A stretch of 64,000 nucleotides of DNA from Paenibacillus camerounensis (GCF_000723885.1 NZ_CCDG010000039.1:1-64000); one strand, 5' to 3'. Shown: positions 43,963 through 54,231, counted from the first letter of the stretch. Made by a program: numbers and translations. Notes: generated by a model not told the origin, from the sequence alone.

Positions 43963-44534
43963 GAGATCCCCTCCTCTGTCTTCATCGTGCTCCTTACCTT
44001 CTGCTTGATCCGTTCCATCCGTTTGTGCAGTGCATTGGGACTGCTGCCGAGAATCTGCCCCATCTCCTGAAAGGTCAGCTCCTCAAATACCCGCAGCACC
44101 AGAATATTCCGTTCCTCCGGAGACAATAACCCGAGTGCCGCTTCAAGACCCGGGTTAAACAGCCGCGACTCCATAAACTGCTCTGCACCCGCAGCCGCTG
44201 TCTCCGGCCGGAACAGACGCAGAATACGCTCCTGCATCCGCCGCCTGCGCAGCAGATTCAGACAATGATTACCTGCAATCCGGTACAGCCAGGCGGAGAA
44301 GCTTACCTCCTTCTTGTACGTTCCGATAGACTGGTAAGCTTTGACCAGAATATCCTGTACCGCATCCTCAGCATCCTGCCGGTTACCCAGCATACGGCAG
44401 CAATACCGGTACAGCGGCTGCTGAAATTGTCCGACAATCCAGGCATAGATCTCCCTGTTCCCCTGCTGGACCTGTGCGACCACTGCCTCCACCTGCTCCC
44501 TATCGTGCAAATGCTCCTGTAACGTTGCCAGCAC
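43923..44534 (-). CDS. ECF-type RNA polymerase sigma factor
   Basis: This is 203 residues. Region 2 is at MLGNRQDAEDAVQDILVKAYQSIGTYKKEVSFSAWLYRIAGNHCLNLLRRRR and region 4 at LGLLSPEERNILVLRVFEELTFQEMGQILGSSPNALHKRMERIKQKV. The GTG at 44534 directly abuts AAGGAG, so a start a few codons later (for example the TTG nine codons in) is possible. It pairs with the downstream membrane protein as a sigma/anti-sigma unit. The target genes are not evident. Confidence 0.93.
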   Translation of the reverse strand: MLATLQEHLHDREQVEAVVAQVQQGNREIYAWIVGQFQQPLYRYCCRMLGNRQDAEDAVQDILVKAYQSIGTYKKEVSFSAWLYRIAGNHCLNLLRRRRMQERILRLFRPETAAAGAEQFMESRLFNPGLEAALGLLSPEERNILVLRVFEELTFQEMGQILGSSPNALHKRMERIKQKVRSTMKTEEGISWIEPDSIAGTKI

Positions 44535-44834
44535 CTCCTTACTTTGTATATCTCTATAACACTTACCTCGTCCAAAAAGTGCCTGCCTCCGGCAATTTAT
44601 TTTCCTCTATATGGATTGAACTTGATAATCCGGTTCCTCCTGGTACGCTTGTCTACCCCTGTTATAGCATTTCGACCGGCAGCCCCACAGTCCTTCCCCA
44701 TAGCATGGGCATACCAAAAAGAGATATCTGCCGCCGCATAAACGGAAGCAAATATCTCTTTTATGGGCTGCTCTATAAAGGCAGCATCTTCTTTGTCTGT
44801 ATACTTCTTAAGCCGACATGTTGCTTATATATGG
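44535..44834. other. Gap between sigma factor and MFS genes
   Basis: It contains the minus-strand promoter region of the sigma gene on the left and the terminator of the MFS transporter gene (44715-44763). No gene was recognised; the open frame spanning 44474-44920 on the plus strand lacks a ribosome site. Confidence 0.5.
44715..44763 (-). terminator. Terminator after the OFA-family transporter gene
   Basis: The stem AAAAGAGATAT with ATATCTCTTTT gives U-rich ends on either strand; it lies 70 bases after the transporter stop. Confidence 0.65.
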
Positions 44835-46091
44835 TTAAGCCGTATGCCGTGAAGGCTTCAGGCTCATTCCCTTTTCACTCGGCTGTCCTTGTCCCGGCGC
44901 TTTCAGGGATACTGCGATGAGGCAGGCCAGGATGCACAGCAGGCCGATGATGATGAAGGTGGGCTTGAATCCGCCGAGCAGCGCTGCAATGAACGAGCCG
45001 GACAATGCGCCGATGCCAAAGCCCTGATAGACAACGCCATAGTTCTTGCTGTGGTTCTTCAGTCCGAAGAAATCGCTGACGATTGCCGGGAAGACGGTAA
45101 TGTTGCCTCCGAAGCAGAAGGCAATGGCCGCTACACAGGTGAAGAACAGGCCGTAGTTCAAGGTGGCATAGCTTAAGGTAAACATTGCTGCAGCTGTTAC
45201 AGCCAGGGTAATGCTGAGCAGCTTCAGCCGGCTCATCCGGTCGGACAGTGCGCCGAGAATCAGGCGTCCAGCCGTGTTGAAGATGGCAATCATCGCTACG
45301 GCATTGGCAGCCGCGGCCACATCCAGGCCGGCCAGTGTCACGCCGATGTCCTTCACAATACCGATCAGGTAAAGACCGCTCATGCAGGCCGTGAAAAAGA
45401 TGACGAACAGCAGATAAGCTTCCTTGGTGCGCAGCATTTCCTTTACCGTATAGTCTTTGGCCGGTATTGCTGTACCTGCTGCCGCCGCTACGCCGGAGAC
45501 AGCCTGTGCCTCAGCCGGAGCCGGAGCTTCCCGCACCAGCATAGAGCCGATAACAATCATAATCATCACAATCATGCCCCAGTACAGAAAAGCACCGGAT
45601 ACTCCTTGAGATTCAATCAGGCTGCCGTTAATATATTTGAAAATCAGGCTGCCCGTACCGTAAGCCCCTACGGACACCCCGGAGATCAGCCCTTTATTCT
45701 TAGGGAACCATTTAATCAGATTAGACAGCGAGGTTATGTACGCGGTTCCGTCCGCATAACCCACCACTACGCCAGCCAGCAGATAAAACATCGGCAGGGA
45801 GCTGGCCTGCGAACTTAAGATCAGGCCAAGCCCCAGCATAATCCCTGCAGCAGCAGTCAGTCTGCGGAGGCCGAACCGGTCCTGCAGCTTCCCCGCGAAT
45901 AAGGTCGCGAAGGCCAGGGCAAAGCTGGTAATGGAAAACGTTATTGAAACAGAGCTGAGCTCCCATCCGAACTTGCTGACAAGCTGTGCATTGAACAAAC
46001 TCCATGTATAAATGGTGCCGAGTCCCATTTGCATGATCACTGTGCCTAGAACGATAAGCCATTTTTTATTGCCTGGCATAGCTGTAGTCAT
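44835..46091 (-). CDS. OFA family MFS transporter (candidate pyruvate/organic acid carrier)
   Basis: This is 418 residues from the ATG at 46091, with AAGGAA upstream; the frame extends to 46145 over the promoter. It has 12 helices with OFA-family signatures: MGLGTIYTWSLFNAQLV in helix 1, GKLQDRFGLRR in loop 2-3, YADGTAYITSLSNLIKWFPKNKGLISGVSVGAYG around helices 4-5, and GNITVFPAIVSDFFGLKNHSKNYG. OFA members carry oxalate/formate, lactate or pyruvate. The adjacent LytS/LytR system resembles YpdA/YpdB of E. coli, which senses pyruvate and activates the OFA carrier gene yhjX. A pyruvate-linked role is therefore a reasoned inference. Confidence 0.85.
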   Translation of the reverse strand: MTTAMPGNKKWLIVLGTVIMQMGLGTIYTWSLFNAQLVSKFGWELSSVSITFSITSFALAFATLFAGKLQDRFGLRRLTAAAGIMLGLGLILSSQASSLPMFYLLAGVVVGYADGTAYITSLSNLIKWFPKNKGLISGVSVGAYGTGSLIFKYINGSLIESQGVSGAFLYWGMIVMIMIVIGSMLVREAPAPAEAQAVSGVAAAAGTAIPAKDYTVKEMLRTKEAYLLFVIFFTACMSGLYLIGIVKDIGVTLAGLDVAAAANAVAMIAIFNTAGRLILGALSDRMSRLKLLSITLAVTAAAMFTLSYATLNYGLFFTCVAAIAFCFGGNITVFPAIVSDFFGLKNHSKNYGVVYQGFGIGALSGSFIAALLGGFKPTFIIIGLLCILACLIAVSLKAPGQGQPSEKGMSLKPSRHTA

Positions 46092-46143
46092 GGATGATTC
46101 CTTCTTTCTCTCTGAAGTCGCTTGAGGTCTTCTTTGCCTCCTC

Positions 46144-46149
46144 ATTGTA
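46144..46149 (-). promoter_or_regulatory. -10 box of the OFA transporter promoter
   Basis: TACAAT on the minus strand; 17 bases upstream is only CTCTCA, a poor -35, which suits an activator-dependent promoter. Confidence 0.5.
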
Positions 46150-46178
46150 GCGAAATAACGCTTTCTTGAGAGAAATCC

Positions 46179-46206
46179 GGAATGAGATGACGGTAATGGG
46201 GAATGA
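46179..46206. promoter_or_regulatory. Candidate LytTR-regulator direct repeats
   Basis: TCATTCC (minus strand) occurs twice, 21 bases apart, centred near -45 and -66 relative to the start predicted from the -10 box. Paired direct repeats two helical turns apart are the usual target of LytTR activators such as YpdB. Confidence 0.6.
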
Positions 46207-46213
46207 ACTGCCG

Positions 46214-46942
46214 CTAGAGGCGCATGATCTGCCTGAATTCCTTCACCTTGCCGCGGCTTACAGGCACTTCAGCATCCAGATCGCGCAGCCGCAGCAGATA
46301 AGTATTATTGAACCAGGGGATGATTTCCTTGATCTTGGACAGGTTCACAAGATAGGAGCGGTGACAACGGAAAAAGCGGTCCTGCGGCAGCCGGCTGTGA
46401 AATTCGCTGATGCTGAGCGCCATGCTGTATTCTTCACCCTTAGTGATTACGCTTGTCGTTTTTTCCTGCGCTGAAGCATAATAAATCTCGTCGGCATCGA
46501 CGACGATGATCTTTTCATTCTTCCACAGATTCACCTTATCGCTGAGCTTAACGCGCTCTTCTTCGCCTTGCCGCCCGCGCGACGCAAATGCCCCCTCCAG
46601 CTTGTGCAGCATTGCCTTGATCCGTGTTTCGCTGTAGGGCTTCAGAATATAGTCAAAAGCCTCGATCTCGAATGCCTCGGCTGCATGTTCCTTGTACGCG
46701 GTAATGAACACAATATAGGGCTTAACGGAGAACCGGCTGATATTCTGGGCCAGCAGCACGCCGTCAATGGAGGGAATATTAATATCGAGAAAAATCACAT
46801 CGACCTCTTCAGTCTGCAGATATTTCAGCGCATCCAGCCCGTCCTCAAATTCGGCGGCAACCCGGATGCTGCTATGCGTTCCTATCAGAAAAGCCAGCTC
46901 CTGCCTGGCCAGCTCCTCATCCTCCACAATTATCGCTCTCAT
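46214..46942 (-). CDS. LytTR family response regulator
   Basis: The 242-residue protein has a receiver domain ([17 protein letters not shown], phosphoacceptor [42 protein letters not shown]). A C-terminal LytTR DNA-binding domain follows ([56 protein letters not shown]). It overlaps the kinase gene by four bases. It probably activates the OFA transporter gene directly downstream through the 21-bp-phased repeats. Confidence 0.93.
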   Translation of the reverse strand: MRAIIVEDEELARQELAFLIGTHSSIRVAAEFEDGLDALKYLQTEEVDVIFLDINIPSIDGVLLAQNISRFSVKPYIVFITAYKEHAAEAFEIEAFDYILKPYSETRIKAMLHKLEGAFASRGRQGEEERVKLSDKVNLWKNEKIIVVDADEIYYASAQEKTTSVITKGEEYSMALSISEFHSRLPQDRFFRCHRSYLVNLSKIKEIIPWFNNTYLLRLRDLDAEVPVSRGKVKEFRQIMRL

Positions 46943-48600
46943 CGCTGCTCCTTTTTGACGTCAAAATAAATGTCCGTCCCTTTATCAAGCCTCCGGATAG
47001 TCAGACCCTGGCCGTAAATCAGCTTCACCCGCTGGTGTACATTGTACAGTCCGATTTTGTTGTCCGGCATACTTCCGCTGTAGACCCGTTCAATCGTCTC
47101 CTCACTGATCCCGGCCCCGGTATCGGCAATGCCGACCCGCACCGCCTTACCCTGGTCTTTTACCGAGATGGTTACTGTGCCCTGGCCCTTCGCCTTCAGA
47201 ATACCGTGCACGATTGCGTTCTCCACCAGGGGCTGAATAATCAGGCTGGGAATCCGCACCTCGACCTCGTCGATATCATACTCCACCGCCAGCCGGCTGC
47301 CAAAGCGCGCCTTCTCGATCTCCACATACTGCTGCACCTGCTGCAGCTCACGCCGGATATCAATGAACTCATCAGTCAGCTCCAGATTGTAGCGCATATA
47401 GCCGGACAGATTGACAATCAGCTCGCGTGCCTTGCCCGGATCGATCCGGATGGAGGAAGCAATCGCATTCAGCGCATTGAACAGAAAGTGCGGATTGATG
47501 CTGGTCTGCAGCGCCTTCAGCTCCGCCTTGTTGGCCATCTCCTTGATCCCTTCGACCCGCGACACCTCCATCAGCGTTGAGATGATCTGAGAGAGGCCGA
47601 CGGCCATCGCCTGCAGGGAATAGGTGATTTTGTGGGCTTTGGTGTAATAGATCTTCAGTGCCCCGGTCACCTCACCCTTCTCCTTGAGCGGAATGATGAT
47701 CAGCGAGCGGATCGCCCGGTTCATATATTCCGTGTCATCATCCCGGATTGTAATTTCTCCGCTGCTGATCGTTTTCTTGGTCTCCTCGCTGATAATGTCG
47801 TCTGTCTCGGTATAGTACTCCTCCCCGACGCCGACATATGCGCGGATATGACCGGTATCGGTAATGGCGACAGCATCAGCCCCGATATCATCCTTAATAA
47901 TCTCACAGATGATCCGCAGCGACTGGGGATTGATGTTCCGGAAATACGGCAGCGTTTTATTGGCAATATCCAGCGCCAGCTTGGACTGCTTAGCGGCAAT
48001 CCGTTCCTTCTCCCCTTCTACACTCTGCACCAGCATGACAATGAAGCCCACACAGATCTGACCGGCAATCATCGGAAAAGCAATCTTTGACACAATGTCC
48101 GCACCCAGTGAAGCCGGGTTAGCCATCGCGAGGATCAGCACCATCGTCAGCGCTTCACATGCCATACCGGCCAGAATACCGGCAATCCAGCGTTTGTCCG
48201 GCGAAGTGCGCTTGTAGATCACTCCCGAGACCACCCCGGCTGTGATACTGGTAATCAGGCAGGGCACCGAAGTAACACCGCCGATATCGATCAGAAACCG
48301 GTGTATGCCCGAGATCAGTCCGGTAATCAGCCCTACCCAGGGTCCGAAAAGAATACCGCCGGCTACGATGGCAATGATCCGCACGTTCACGAGTGAGCCT
48401 TCCACGTTAATTCCGGTATACGTCCCCAATATGGCAAACAGGCTGAACACCACTGTCACCATAACGAGTTCCTGCGGAGCATATGCCCCTTTTATAAAAA
48501 TCTCTTTAAACCGCGGCAGCCGGGTCAGCACGAACAGGCACATCAGCAGCAGCGCCGCCCGCTCAAACAATTGCAGCAGAATCGTCAAATTATAGTGCAC
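46939..48600 (-). CDS. LytS-type sensor histidine kinase
   Basis: This is 553 residues from the GTG at 48600 with GGAGGC upstream; the frame extends to a TTG at 48621. The N-terminus is a 5TM-5TMR_LYT sensor ([70 protein letters not shown]). A GAF region with [18 protein letters not shown], a His_kinase domain [20 protein letters not shown] and an ATPase with VENAIVHGI and [10 protein letters not shown] follow. Kinases of this type include BtsS/YpdA (pyruvate sensors) and LytS. With the downstream regulator it forms a classic pair. Confidence 0.93.
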   Translation of the reverse strand: MHYNLTILLQLFERAALLLMCLFVLTRLPRFKEIFIKGAYAPQELVMVTVVFSLFAILGTYTGINVEGSLVNVRIIAIVAGGILFGPWVGLITGLISGIHRFLIDIGGVTSVPCLITSITAGVVSGVIYKRTSPDKRWIAGILAGMACEALTMVLILAMANPASLGADIVSKIAFPMIAGQICVGFIVMLVQSVEGEKERIAAKQSKLALDIANKTLPYFRNINPQSLRIICEIIKDDIGADAVAITDTGHIRAYVGVGEEYYTETDDIISEETKKTISSGEITIRDDDTEYMNRAIRSLIIIPLKEKGEVTGALKIYYTKAHKITYSLQAMAVGLSQIISTLMEVSRVEGIKEMANKAELKALQTSINPHFLFNALNAIASSIRIDPGKARELIVNLSGYMRYNLELTDEFIDIRRELQQVQQYVEIEKARFGSRLAVEYDIDEVEVRIPSLIIQPLVENAIVHGILKAKGQGTVTISVKDQGKAVRVGIADTGAGISEETIERVYSGSMPDNKIGLYNVHQRVKLIYGQGLTIRRLDKGTDIYFDVKKEQR

Positions 48601-48780
48601 GTTCACGCCTCCAAAGGTCAATCTAAAGGTCCATTATAGAGTCTGCCCCTTCCCGTTAGCAATCTGACATCGCCGCTTCCCTCATATTCGTCTGCCGCAC
48701 GAAGTCATATAATAAAAGAATGGCTGTCACCGCCTGCAGGCTCTTTGCGCGGCGAATCACGTTATGGAGGTGCTTCTCTT

Positions 48781-49365
48781 TTGCCGATTACTAATGAAAT
48801 TACTAATGAACAGGATTTGCTCCAGGCTGTACAAAAAGACCCGTGGATGATGGATATACTGACTGCCGTGAATACCCTTGGACTGCCGGACTGCTGGGTC
48901 TGCGCCGGATTTGTACGCTCCAAGGTATGGGATATCCAGCACGGCTTCAACAGCAGAACGCCGCTTGCCGATGTGGATGTTATCTATTACGATCCGGCTG
49001 ATCTGCGGGAAGAGACAGAAAAGCTGCTGGAAGCCCGGCTGCGGGCGATAGACAGTGCCATTCCGTGGTCCGTGAAGAATCAGGCCAGAATGCATACCGT
49101 TAACAGCCTGCCGCCATACACTTCCTCTACAGACGGAATGGCTAATTTCCCTGAGACGGTAACCTCACTGGGACTGGCCCTTACTGCGCAGGGTGAGCTG
49201 CTTCTGGCTGCCCCACATGGAATTAATGATGTTATCAGTCTTGTGGTCAGGCCTTCCCCCCGGTTCAGCTCCGACCCGTATTTACAGGAGGTCTACACGC
49301 AGCGGATCATCAAAAAGAACTGGCAGGCCGTATGGCCTCAGCTGCGGATTATTACCGCACCGTGA
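48781..49365 (+). CDS. Nucleotidyltransferase-like protein (DUF925 family)
   Basis: This is 194 residues from the TTG at 48781 with GGAGGTG eight bases upstream; the frame extends to 48745. It has family features LPDCWVCAGFVRSKVWD, TPLADVDVIYYDPADL and the late KNWQAVWPQLRII. The DVDVIYYD pattern recalls the metal-binding Asp pair of nucleotidyltransferases. Activity has not been established for the family. It is monocistronic. Confidence 0.8.
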   Translation: MPITNEITNEQDLLQAVQKDPWMMDILTAVNTLGLPDCWVCAGFVRSKVWDIQHGFNSRTPLADVDVIYYDPADLREETEKLLEARLRAIDSAIPWSVKNQARMHTVNSLPPYTSSTDGMANFPETVTSLGLALTAQGELLLAAPHGINDVISLVVRPSPRFSSDPYLQEVYTQRIIKKNWQAVWPQLRIITAP

Positions 49366-49406
49366 AGTTAACCGGTCTGCAGATAGTTTCTTCTGCCAGC
49401 CGAAAA

Positions 49407-49440
49407 ACAGCAGCCGCTCCCCCAGGGGAACAGCTGCTGT
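49407..49440 (-). terminator. Terminator after the MCP-like gene
   Basis: On the minus strand ACAGCAGC...GCTGCTGT with inner CCCC/GGGG is followed by TTTTTCGG. Confidence 0.75.
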
Positions 49441-49523
49441 ATCAACGCGCGTCCATTCTTTTCTCCCGCTGCACCGCAGGCAAGCTGCCGGCCTGCAGCT
49501 GCGGGCCTGCAGCTGCGGGCGCC

Positions 49524-51041
49524 TTATACCGCCAGGTCAATCCCGATTACACCAACCGTATCTCCCTGGCTGTTCTTAATTGCCCGCGACAGGGTAATGC
49601 AGGAGCGCTTGGTAATGGCTGAGACATACGGCCGGGAGACATATTCGCCCTCAGCCATCGCTCCGCTCCACCAATCCCGCCGCTTCGCATTCATCAGTCC
49701 GGCTGCAGGCTCGGAGAAAATAAACGTCCCGTCCGTACGGTTAGACCAGATCGCCTGCACCTCCGGCACCCGCTTCATACAGGCAGTAAGTACAATCCCG
49801 TGGTTTGCTGAATCCGGTACATACAGCTCCTGTCTGGCCGACAGCTCCTGCAGCACCATTTGCATTTCCTCCAGCCGCCCTGTATACCCGTCTGCTGTGA
49901 CAGCATTTTCTCCGGCTATCTGGCTCACCGACTGCTGCAGAGCCTGAGACTCACTCAGCAGGCTGGCGCTGATCTCATTAAGCTGGCCGATCTGTGATCT
50001 CTGCCGCGTTACCTGCTCAAGGGTCAGGTCTACTCCGGCGATCGTTTCATTGACAATACCGACAGCGCCCTTCAATTCACCGGCTGCCGCTTCGATAAGT
50101 CCACTTTGCCGGGAGGCTGCAGCCACTGTATCAATCACTGCAGTTCCGACCTCTTCCATTCTGGCCGATACATCGGAGAGCCTAAGCTTCACCGTCTCAA
50201 CCTCATGCACACCATGAGAGACTGCCTTTTGCTCTTTAGCCACCGAGTCCAGCACCTGCCGGACTCCGCTGTTAATGTCCAGCAGCACCTCTGACGAACG
50301 TTCCACCGAGCTTCTGCTCTGGTCTGCCAGCTGTCTGATTCTTGCAGCAACCACAGCGAATCCCCGCCCCTGCTCTCCGGCCCTTGCTGCTTCAATGGAA
50401 GCATTGAGCGCAAGCAGGGAGGTCTCATTCACAATTCCTACAATTAAAGAGTTAATCTCCTCCACCACCGCAATATGTCCGCTAAGCACAGTGAATTCAT
50501 CCAGCATATCACCGCTTCTCTGCTGCAGCTCGGCCATAACCTCATCTGTATTCCGGAGTGAGCCGACCATGTCTGCCATGCCCCGGCTGGCATCATTCAT
50601 GCTTGCTAAGAGCCGCTCTGTCAGCCTGCTGATCTGTGCAGTCATTTCAGCCGCACCGCCCATTGTCGCAAAAGCCCCCTCAATGTTAGCTTTGGCTTCA
50701 TTGCTCCGGATCTGCAGGTCTACCTCGTAGGCATGGGAGTAATCTGCTGTCTGCTGCAGCCCCTCAGTATGGCGGCTGATCTCCTCAAGCGCGCCGTGGA
50801 GCCTGTCTGAGGTAACTACAATCTCATTGCCGAGCCGTTCAATCTGATCCCTGGCCTCTTCCAGCTGTCTGTCTCTATACATTCCGGCGCGGTATGTATT
50901 CCATACGAGCCCGCCAAGCGCTGCCGCCAGCACCAGAAACACCAGCCTATGCAGCCAGCTGATCTCAATCCACAATCCGTACAGACCAACCGCCAGCAAC
51001 AGCAGAACGGCCAGGACATTTCCACTCCGGAGAACCCGCAT
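49524..51041 (-). CDS. Methyl-accepting chemotaxis-like protein with C-terminal Cache-like domain
   Basis: This 505-residue protein has two N-terminal helices with almost no loop ([16 protein letters not shown] and [15 protein letters not shown]), then a signalling coil with the MCP tip [50 protein letters not shown]. After the coil, residues about 385-505 form a separate domain: [72 protein letters not shown]. This is the pattern of a PDC/Cache sensor, normally outside the cell before the coil, here on the cytosolic side. A cytosolic ligand is inferred. Confidence 0.85.
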   Translation of the reverse strand: MRVLRSGNVLAVLLLLAVGLYGLWIEISWLHRLVFLVLAAALGGLVWNTYRAGMYRDRQLEEARDQIERLGNEIVVTSDRLHGALEEISRHTEGLQQTADYSHAYEVDLQIRSNEAKANIEGAFATMGGAAEMTAQISRLTERLLASMNDASRGMADMVGSLRNTDEVMAELQQRSGDMLDEFTVLSGHIAVVEEINSLIVGIVNETSLLALNASIEAARAGEQGRGFAVVAARIRQLADQSRSSVERSSEVLLDINSGVRQVLDSVAKEQKAVSHGVHEVETVKLRLSDVSARMEEVGTAVIDTVAAASRQSGLIEAAAGELKGAVGIVNETIAGVDLTLEQVTRQRSQIGQLNEISASLLSESQALQQSVSQIAGENAVTADGYTGRLEEMQMVLQELSARQELYVPDSANHGIVLTACMKRVPEVQAIWSNRTDGTFIFSEPAAGLMNAKRRDWWSGAMAEGEYVSRPYVSAITKRSCITLSRAIKNSQGDTVGVIGIDLAV

Positions 51042-51197
51042 TTATACTCCCACTCCACTCTATTATGTTATGTATTCTAACATTATATCAGTGTAGTTAA
51101 ATAAAGGAAGTATTTTCATCACATTATAAAAGAGCCGTCCCTTCTGCAATAGCATGCATCAAAGGACAGCCCGTTAGTTAATCAGCCTGCTTCAAGA

Positions 51198-52640
51198 TTA
51201 GACGTGAACCGCTGCCCGCTCCAGCATTCCGCGGGCAATCCACACTCCGGCGGCACCGGCCTGGGCCAGTCCGCGGGTAATTCCGGCGCCGTCCCCGCCG
51301 CAGTACAGTCCGGCAATCTCCGTTTCCAGCTGTTCTGTCAGCTTAGGGTGGGCAGAATAGAACTTCGCCTCAACGCCGTAGAACAGCGTGTGCTCGGAAG
51401 CAATGCCCGGCGTTACTTTTTCCAGTGCCTCCACCATTTCAATCAGGCTCTTCATAGTAATGTAAGGCAGGACCAGACCGAGATCACCCGGAACGGCTTC
51501 TTTCAGCGTCGGCTCAAGGAACCCTTCCTTAATCCGGGTCTCTGTAGAACGGCGCCCGCGCAGGATATCTCCGTACTTCTGGACGATTACACCGCCGTTA
51601 GATAAATCATTGGCCCGCTTACAAATCTCCCTGGCGTATTCATTTGGCTTATCAAACGGTTCTGTAAAGGTATGTGAGACAAGCAAAGCAAAATTCGTAT
51701 TTTTGGAGCCCAGCGCAGGATCTTTATAGGAATGTCCGTTGGCTGCCATGACCCCGCTGTGATTCTCTACAACAACGTGGCCTGACGGATTACTGCAGAA
51801 CGTCCGGACCCGGGTGCCGACAGAGGTATTGAACACAAATTTGCCTTCATACAGATGCTCATTGATCTCGCGCATCACCACATCGGAGGTTTCGACTCTG
51901 ACCCCGACATCAACCTGGTTATTGTACATCTTCAGCCGCCGTTTCTTCAGCACTTCAGTCAGCCAGGCGGAGCCGTCACGGCCCGGGGCGATCATTACAT
52001 TATCCGCCTCATGGATTTCTCCGTTCTTCAGCGTAATCCCGGTAATACGGTGGGAGCCATTTTCCTTAACAGTAACAATGTCCTGAACCTCGGTCTTGAA
52101 CAGCATTTCAATCCGTGTTTTCAAATATTCATAGATGGATTTAAGAATTTCGAGATTCTGCTCGGTGCCCAGATGGCGTACCTGTGCACGCAGCAGCTTG
52201 AGACCGGCGGCATAACCGCGCTGCTCAATGCTGCGGATGCTGTCCGTCGTCGGATCGGTAATGGCCGGGGTAGCGCCATGCTCAAGGTTAATGGCATCCA
52301 CATATTCGATCAGCTCCAGCACCTTGGATGGTGCCAGGTAGTCCGTCATCCAGCCGCCGAATTCTGTTGTTATATTGAACTTGCCGTCGCTGTAAGCGCC
52401 CGCGCCTCCAAAACCCGCCGTAATGGAGCAAGCAGGCAGGCAGCCTGCAAATTCCTTGCGGCCGGATGCCGGCGGACACAGCTTGATTTTCTCTTCAAGG
52501 ATCGGGCAGCTGCGGCGGTATATATCATGGCCTTTATCTACAAGCAGTATCTTCAGGTCCGGTGCCTTACGGGTCAGTTCATAGCAGGCAAAGATTCCGG
52601 CCGGGCCGGCCCCTACAACAATCACATCATATTTACTCAT
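51198..52640 (-). CDS. FAD-dependent dehydrogenase (COG2509-like)
   Basis: This 480-residue flavoprotein has an N-terminal dinucleotide fold VIVVGAGPAGIFACYELTRK and C-terminal LYCGGDGAGITRGLAQAGAAGVWIARGM, which completes FAD binding. Between them is a Cys-rich motif CPILEEKIKLCPPASGRKEFAGCLPACSITAGFGGAGAYSDGKFN, characteristic of this uncharacterised family of NAD(P)/FAD proteins. Substrate unknown. The ATG lacks a strong ribosome site, although GGGAGGAC is 12 bases upstream. It is monocistronic. Confidence 0.85.
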   Translation of the reverse strand: MSKYDVIVVGAGPAGIFACYELTRKAPDLKILLVDKGHDIYRRSCPILEEKIKLCPPASGRKEFAGCLPACSITAGFGGAGAYSDGKFNITTEFGGWMTDYLAPSKVLELIEYVDAINLEHGATPAITDPTTDSIRSIEQRGYAAGLKLLRAQVRHLGTEQNLEILKSIYEYLKTRIEMLFKTEVQDIVTVKENGSHRITGITLKNGEIHEADNVMIAPGRDGSAWLTEVLKKRRLKMYNNQVDVGVRVETSDVVMREINEHLYEGKFVFNTSVGTRVRTFCSNPSGHVVVENHSGVMAANGHSYKDPALGSKNTNFALLVSHTFTEPFDKPNEYAREICKRANDLSNGGVIVQKYGDILRGRRSTETRIKEGFLEPTLKEAVPGDLGLVLPYITMKSLIEMVEALEKVTPGIASEHTLFYGVEAKFYSAHPKLTEQLETEIAGLYCGGDGAGITRGLAQAGAAGVWIARGMLERAAVHV

Positions 52641-53039
52641 CTGTTCTCTTGTCCTCCCAGGAAGAAACGCCGCAATTTCTTTCGCCGTTTCTGTGATTTA
52701 CACACAAAAAAATCCCGACTCTTCATAGGTATGCAGAACGCACCCTATTCGTAGCCAGGAATTTACGGTTCCCTGTAGAAACCCCCAAACCTTATCTCCG
52801 GGGATATACGAACAGCTTCACTTTATTTTATGAGCCAATAGGAATTCTACAGAAATCACCCGAATGTGTCAAGGCATTTCCGCATATATAATTCGTGTTT
52901 TTGATGTAAAAATGATATCATCCATTGTAAATGTGTGTGTAATTGACCAAAACACGAACATTATAATCTTCACAGGAAATGGGAGGATCAGCGGTTTTTT
53001 TGTCGAATATATAGTGATATTGCCACTGGAAATGAGGAA
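52641..53039. other. Gap before the membrane GGDEF gene
   Basis: No gene is called in this AT-rich 399-base stretch. It holds a perfect Spo0A-type heptamer (53001-53007) and several TA-rich hexamers that could serve as promoters. No riboswitch was recognised. Confidence 0.5.
53001..53007 (+). promoter_or_regulatory. Spo0A box upstream of the GGDEF gene
   Basis: TTTTTTTGTCGAAT contains a perfect 0A box TGTCGAA, 33 bases before the start codon. The same 11-mer TTTTGTCGAAT is found before the large GGDEF-EAL gene. Confidence 0.5.
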
Positions 53040-54140
53040 ATGTGTATGCACATCCCACCGCCAACTCCTCGCCAAAGCTACTGGAACCGGGTACTCCTCA
53101 ATACCTTCTGGATGGTTCTGCTGGTATATTTGGCAAGTCAGCTTTTCATCTCACTATCCATGTGGGGCCATAGACCTGAATTCACGGACAGACAATATTT
53201 TGTCATCCATATACTGATACCTGATTCCGTCATCCTCATCCTGATCCTCACTCTGGAGTCCATCTATAAATGGAAGCCCGTACTCTCGGAATTTGCGATT
53301 GTCGCCGCAAGCCATATCTACGCCATCCTGATTATCACCAATCTCAGCAGTGAATATGAGGTCAAGCCGCTTATCATGCTGCTGCCTCTGCTGGTATCCA
53401 TGATTTATCTCAAGGGCAGCTATATGAAGGCTTCCTCGCTGATCTGTCTGCTCTATACCGTTATGCTGTTCATTAACACTCCGGTTTACGAATATACACT
53501 GCGGATTCAGCATATTATGATCGCCCTGATTTTTGCCGGAACCTCACTGGCCGGCTTCGGAGTAATCGGGCGCGGGAAGGATCTTATGCAATCCCTGGAG
53601 GATTCTGTGAAGTCGGAGCAGGACCTGCGTATCCAGAATATTATCATGGACCGGCTGTCCAAGATTGATCCGCTGACCGATCTGTATAATCACAAAACCT
53701 TCCACGAATATCTGGGCTGGCTGATTGACCACCAGCAGAATAACCCGTTTCCGATGCAGCTTGCCGTTCTTGATATTGATAATTTCAAGAAGGTGAATGA
53801 CCAGTACGGACATTGGGTGGGAGATATTGTGCTCAAGCAGGTCGCAGCTGTTGTCCTGAAGCATATCGCCACTGATGATTTCGCCGCCCGGTACGGCGGC
53901 GAGGAATTTGTGGTAATCCTGACTGCCAAGCAGCTGGATGAGTCCTGCAGTATTATGGAGCAGATCCGGATAGGTATAGCCACGATGCCGGTTGAAGAGA
54001 TGAACGGAGAGTCTGTCACCGTGAGCATCGGCATGCATGACTTCTCGGTACGCGATACCAAAAGTGATACCTTCCAGCAGGCAGATGATGCCCTGTACAA
54101 AGCCAAGAAAACGGGTAAAAACCGGATTGTCCTGCAATAA
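53040..54140 (+). CDS. Membrane diguanylate cyclase
   Basis: The 366-residue protein has about six N-terminal helices (residues 20-185) with very short loops, a short coil and a C-terminal GGDEF domain. Substrate-binding residues are in LDIDNFKKVNDQYGHWVGD and the active-site loop is RYGGEEFVVIL. The closing signature is DDALYKAKKTGKN. No RxxD inhibitory site is apparent upstream of the GGEEF. It should make c-di-GMP at the membrane. The start may be either of two ATGs six bases apart; GAGGAA precedes both. Confidence 0.92.
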   Translation: MCMHIPPPTPRQSYWNRVLLNTFWMVLLVYLASQLFISLSMWGHRPEFTDRQYFVIHILIPDSVILILILTLESIYKWKPVLSEFAIVAASHIYAILIITNLSSEYEVKPLIMLLPLLVSMIYLKGSYMKASSLICLLYTVMLFINTPVYEYTLRIQHIMIALIFAGTSLAGFGVIGRGKDLMQSLEDSVKSEQDLRIQNIIMDRLSKIDPLTDLYNHKTFHEYLGWLIDHQQNNPFPMQLAVLDIDNFKKVNDQYGHWVGDIVLKQVAAVVLKHIATDDFAARYGGEEFVVILTAKQLDESCSIMEQIRIGIATMPVEEMNGESVTVSIGMHDFSVRDTKSDTFQQADDALYKAKKTGKNRIVLQ

Positions 54141-54167
54141 TCCATTGATTCTTATATACAGTAAAAT

Positions 54168-54199
54168 AAAACGGATCTGCACAGTACGCAGATCCGTTT
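54168..54199. terminator. Bidirectional terminator between the two c-di-GMP genes
   Basis: The perfect stem AAACGGATCTGC with GCAGATCCGTTT has a seven-base loop and lies between convergent genes. Confidence 0.8.
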
Positions 54200-54231
54200 C
54201 ATGTATGTAAACCTCGCCGGCTTTGCGCTTA

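Noticed and set aside
49490..49523. Duplicated CTGCAGCTGCGGGC motif
   Set aside because: Only two short copies next to a gene end; probably chance or local slippage.
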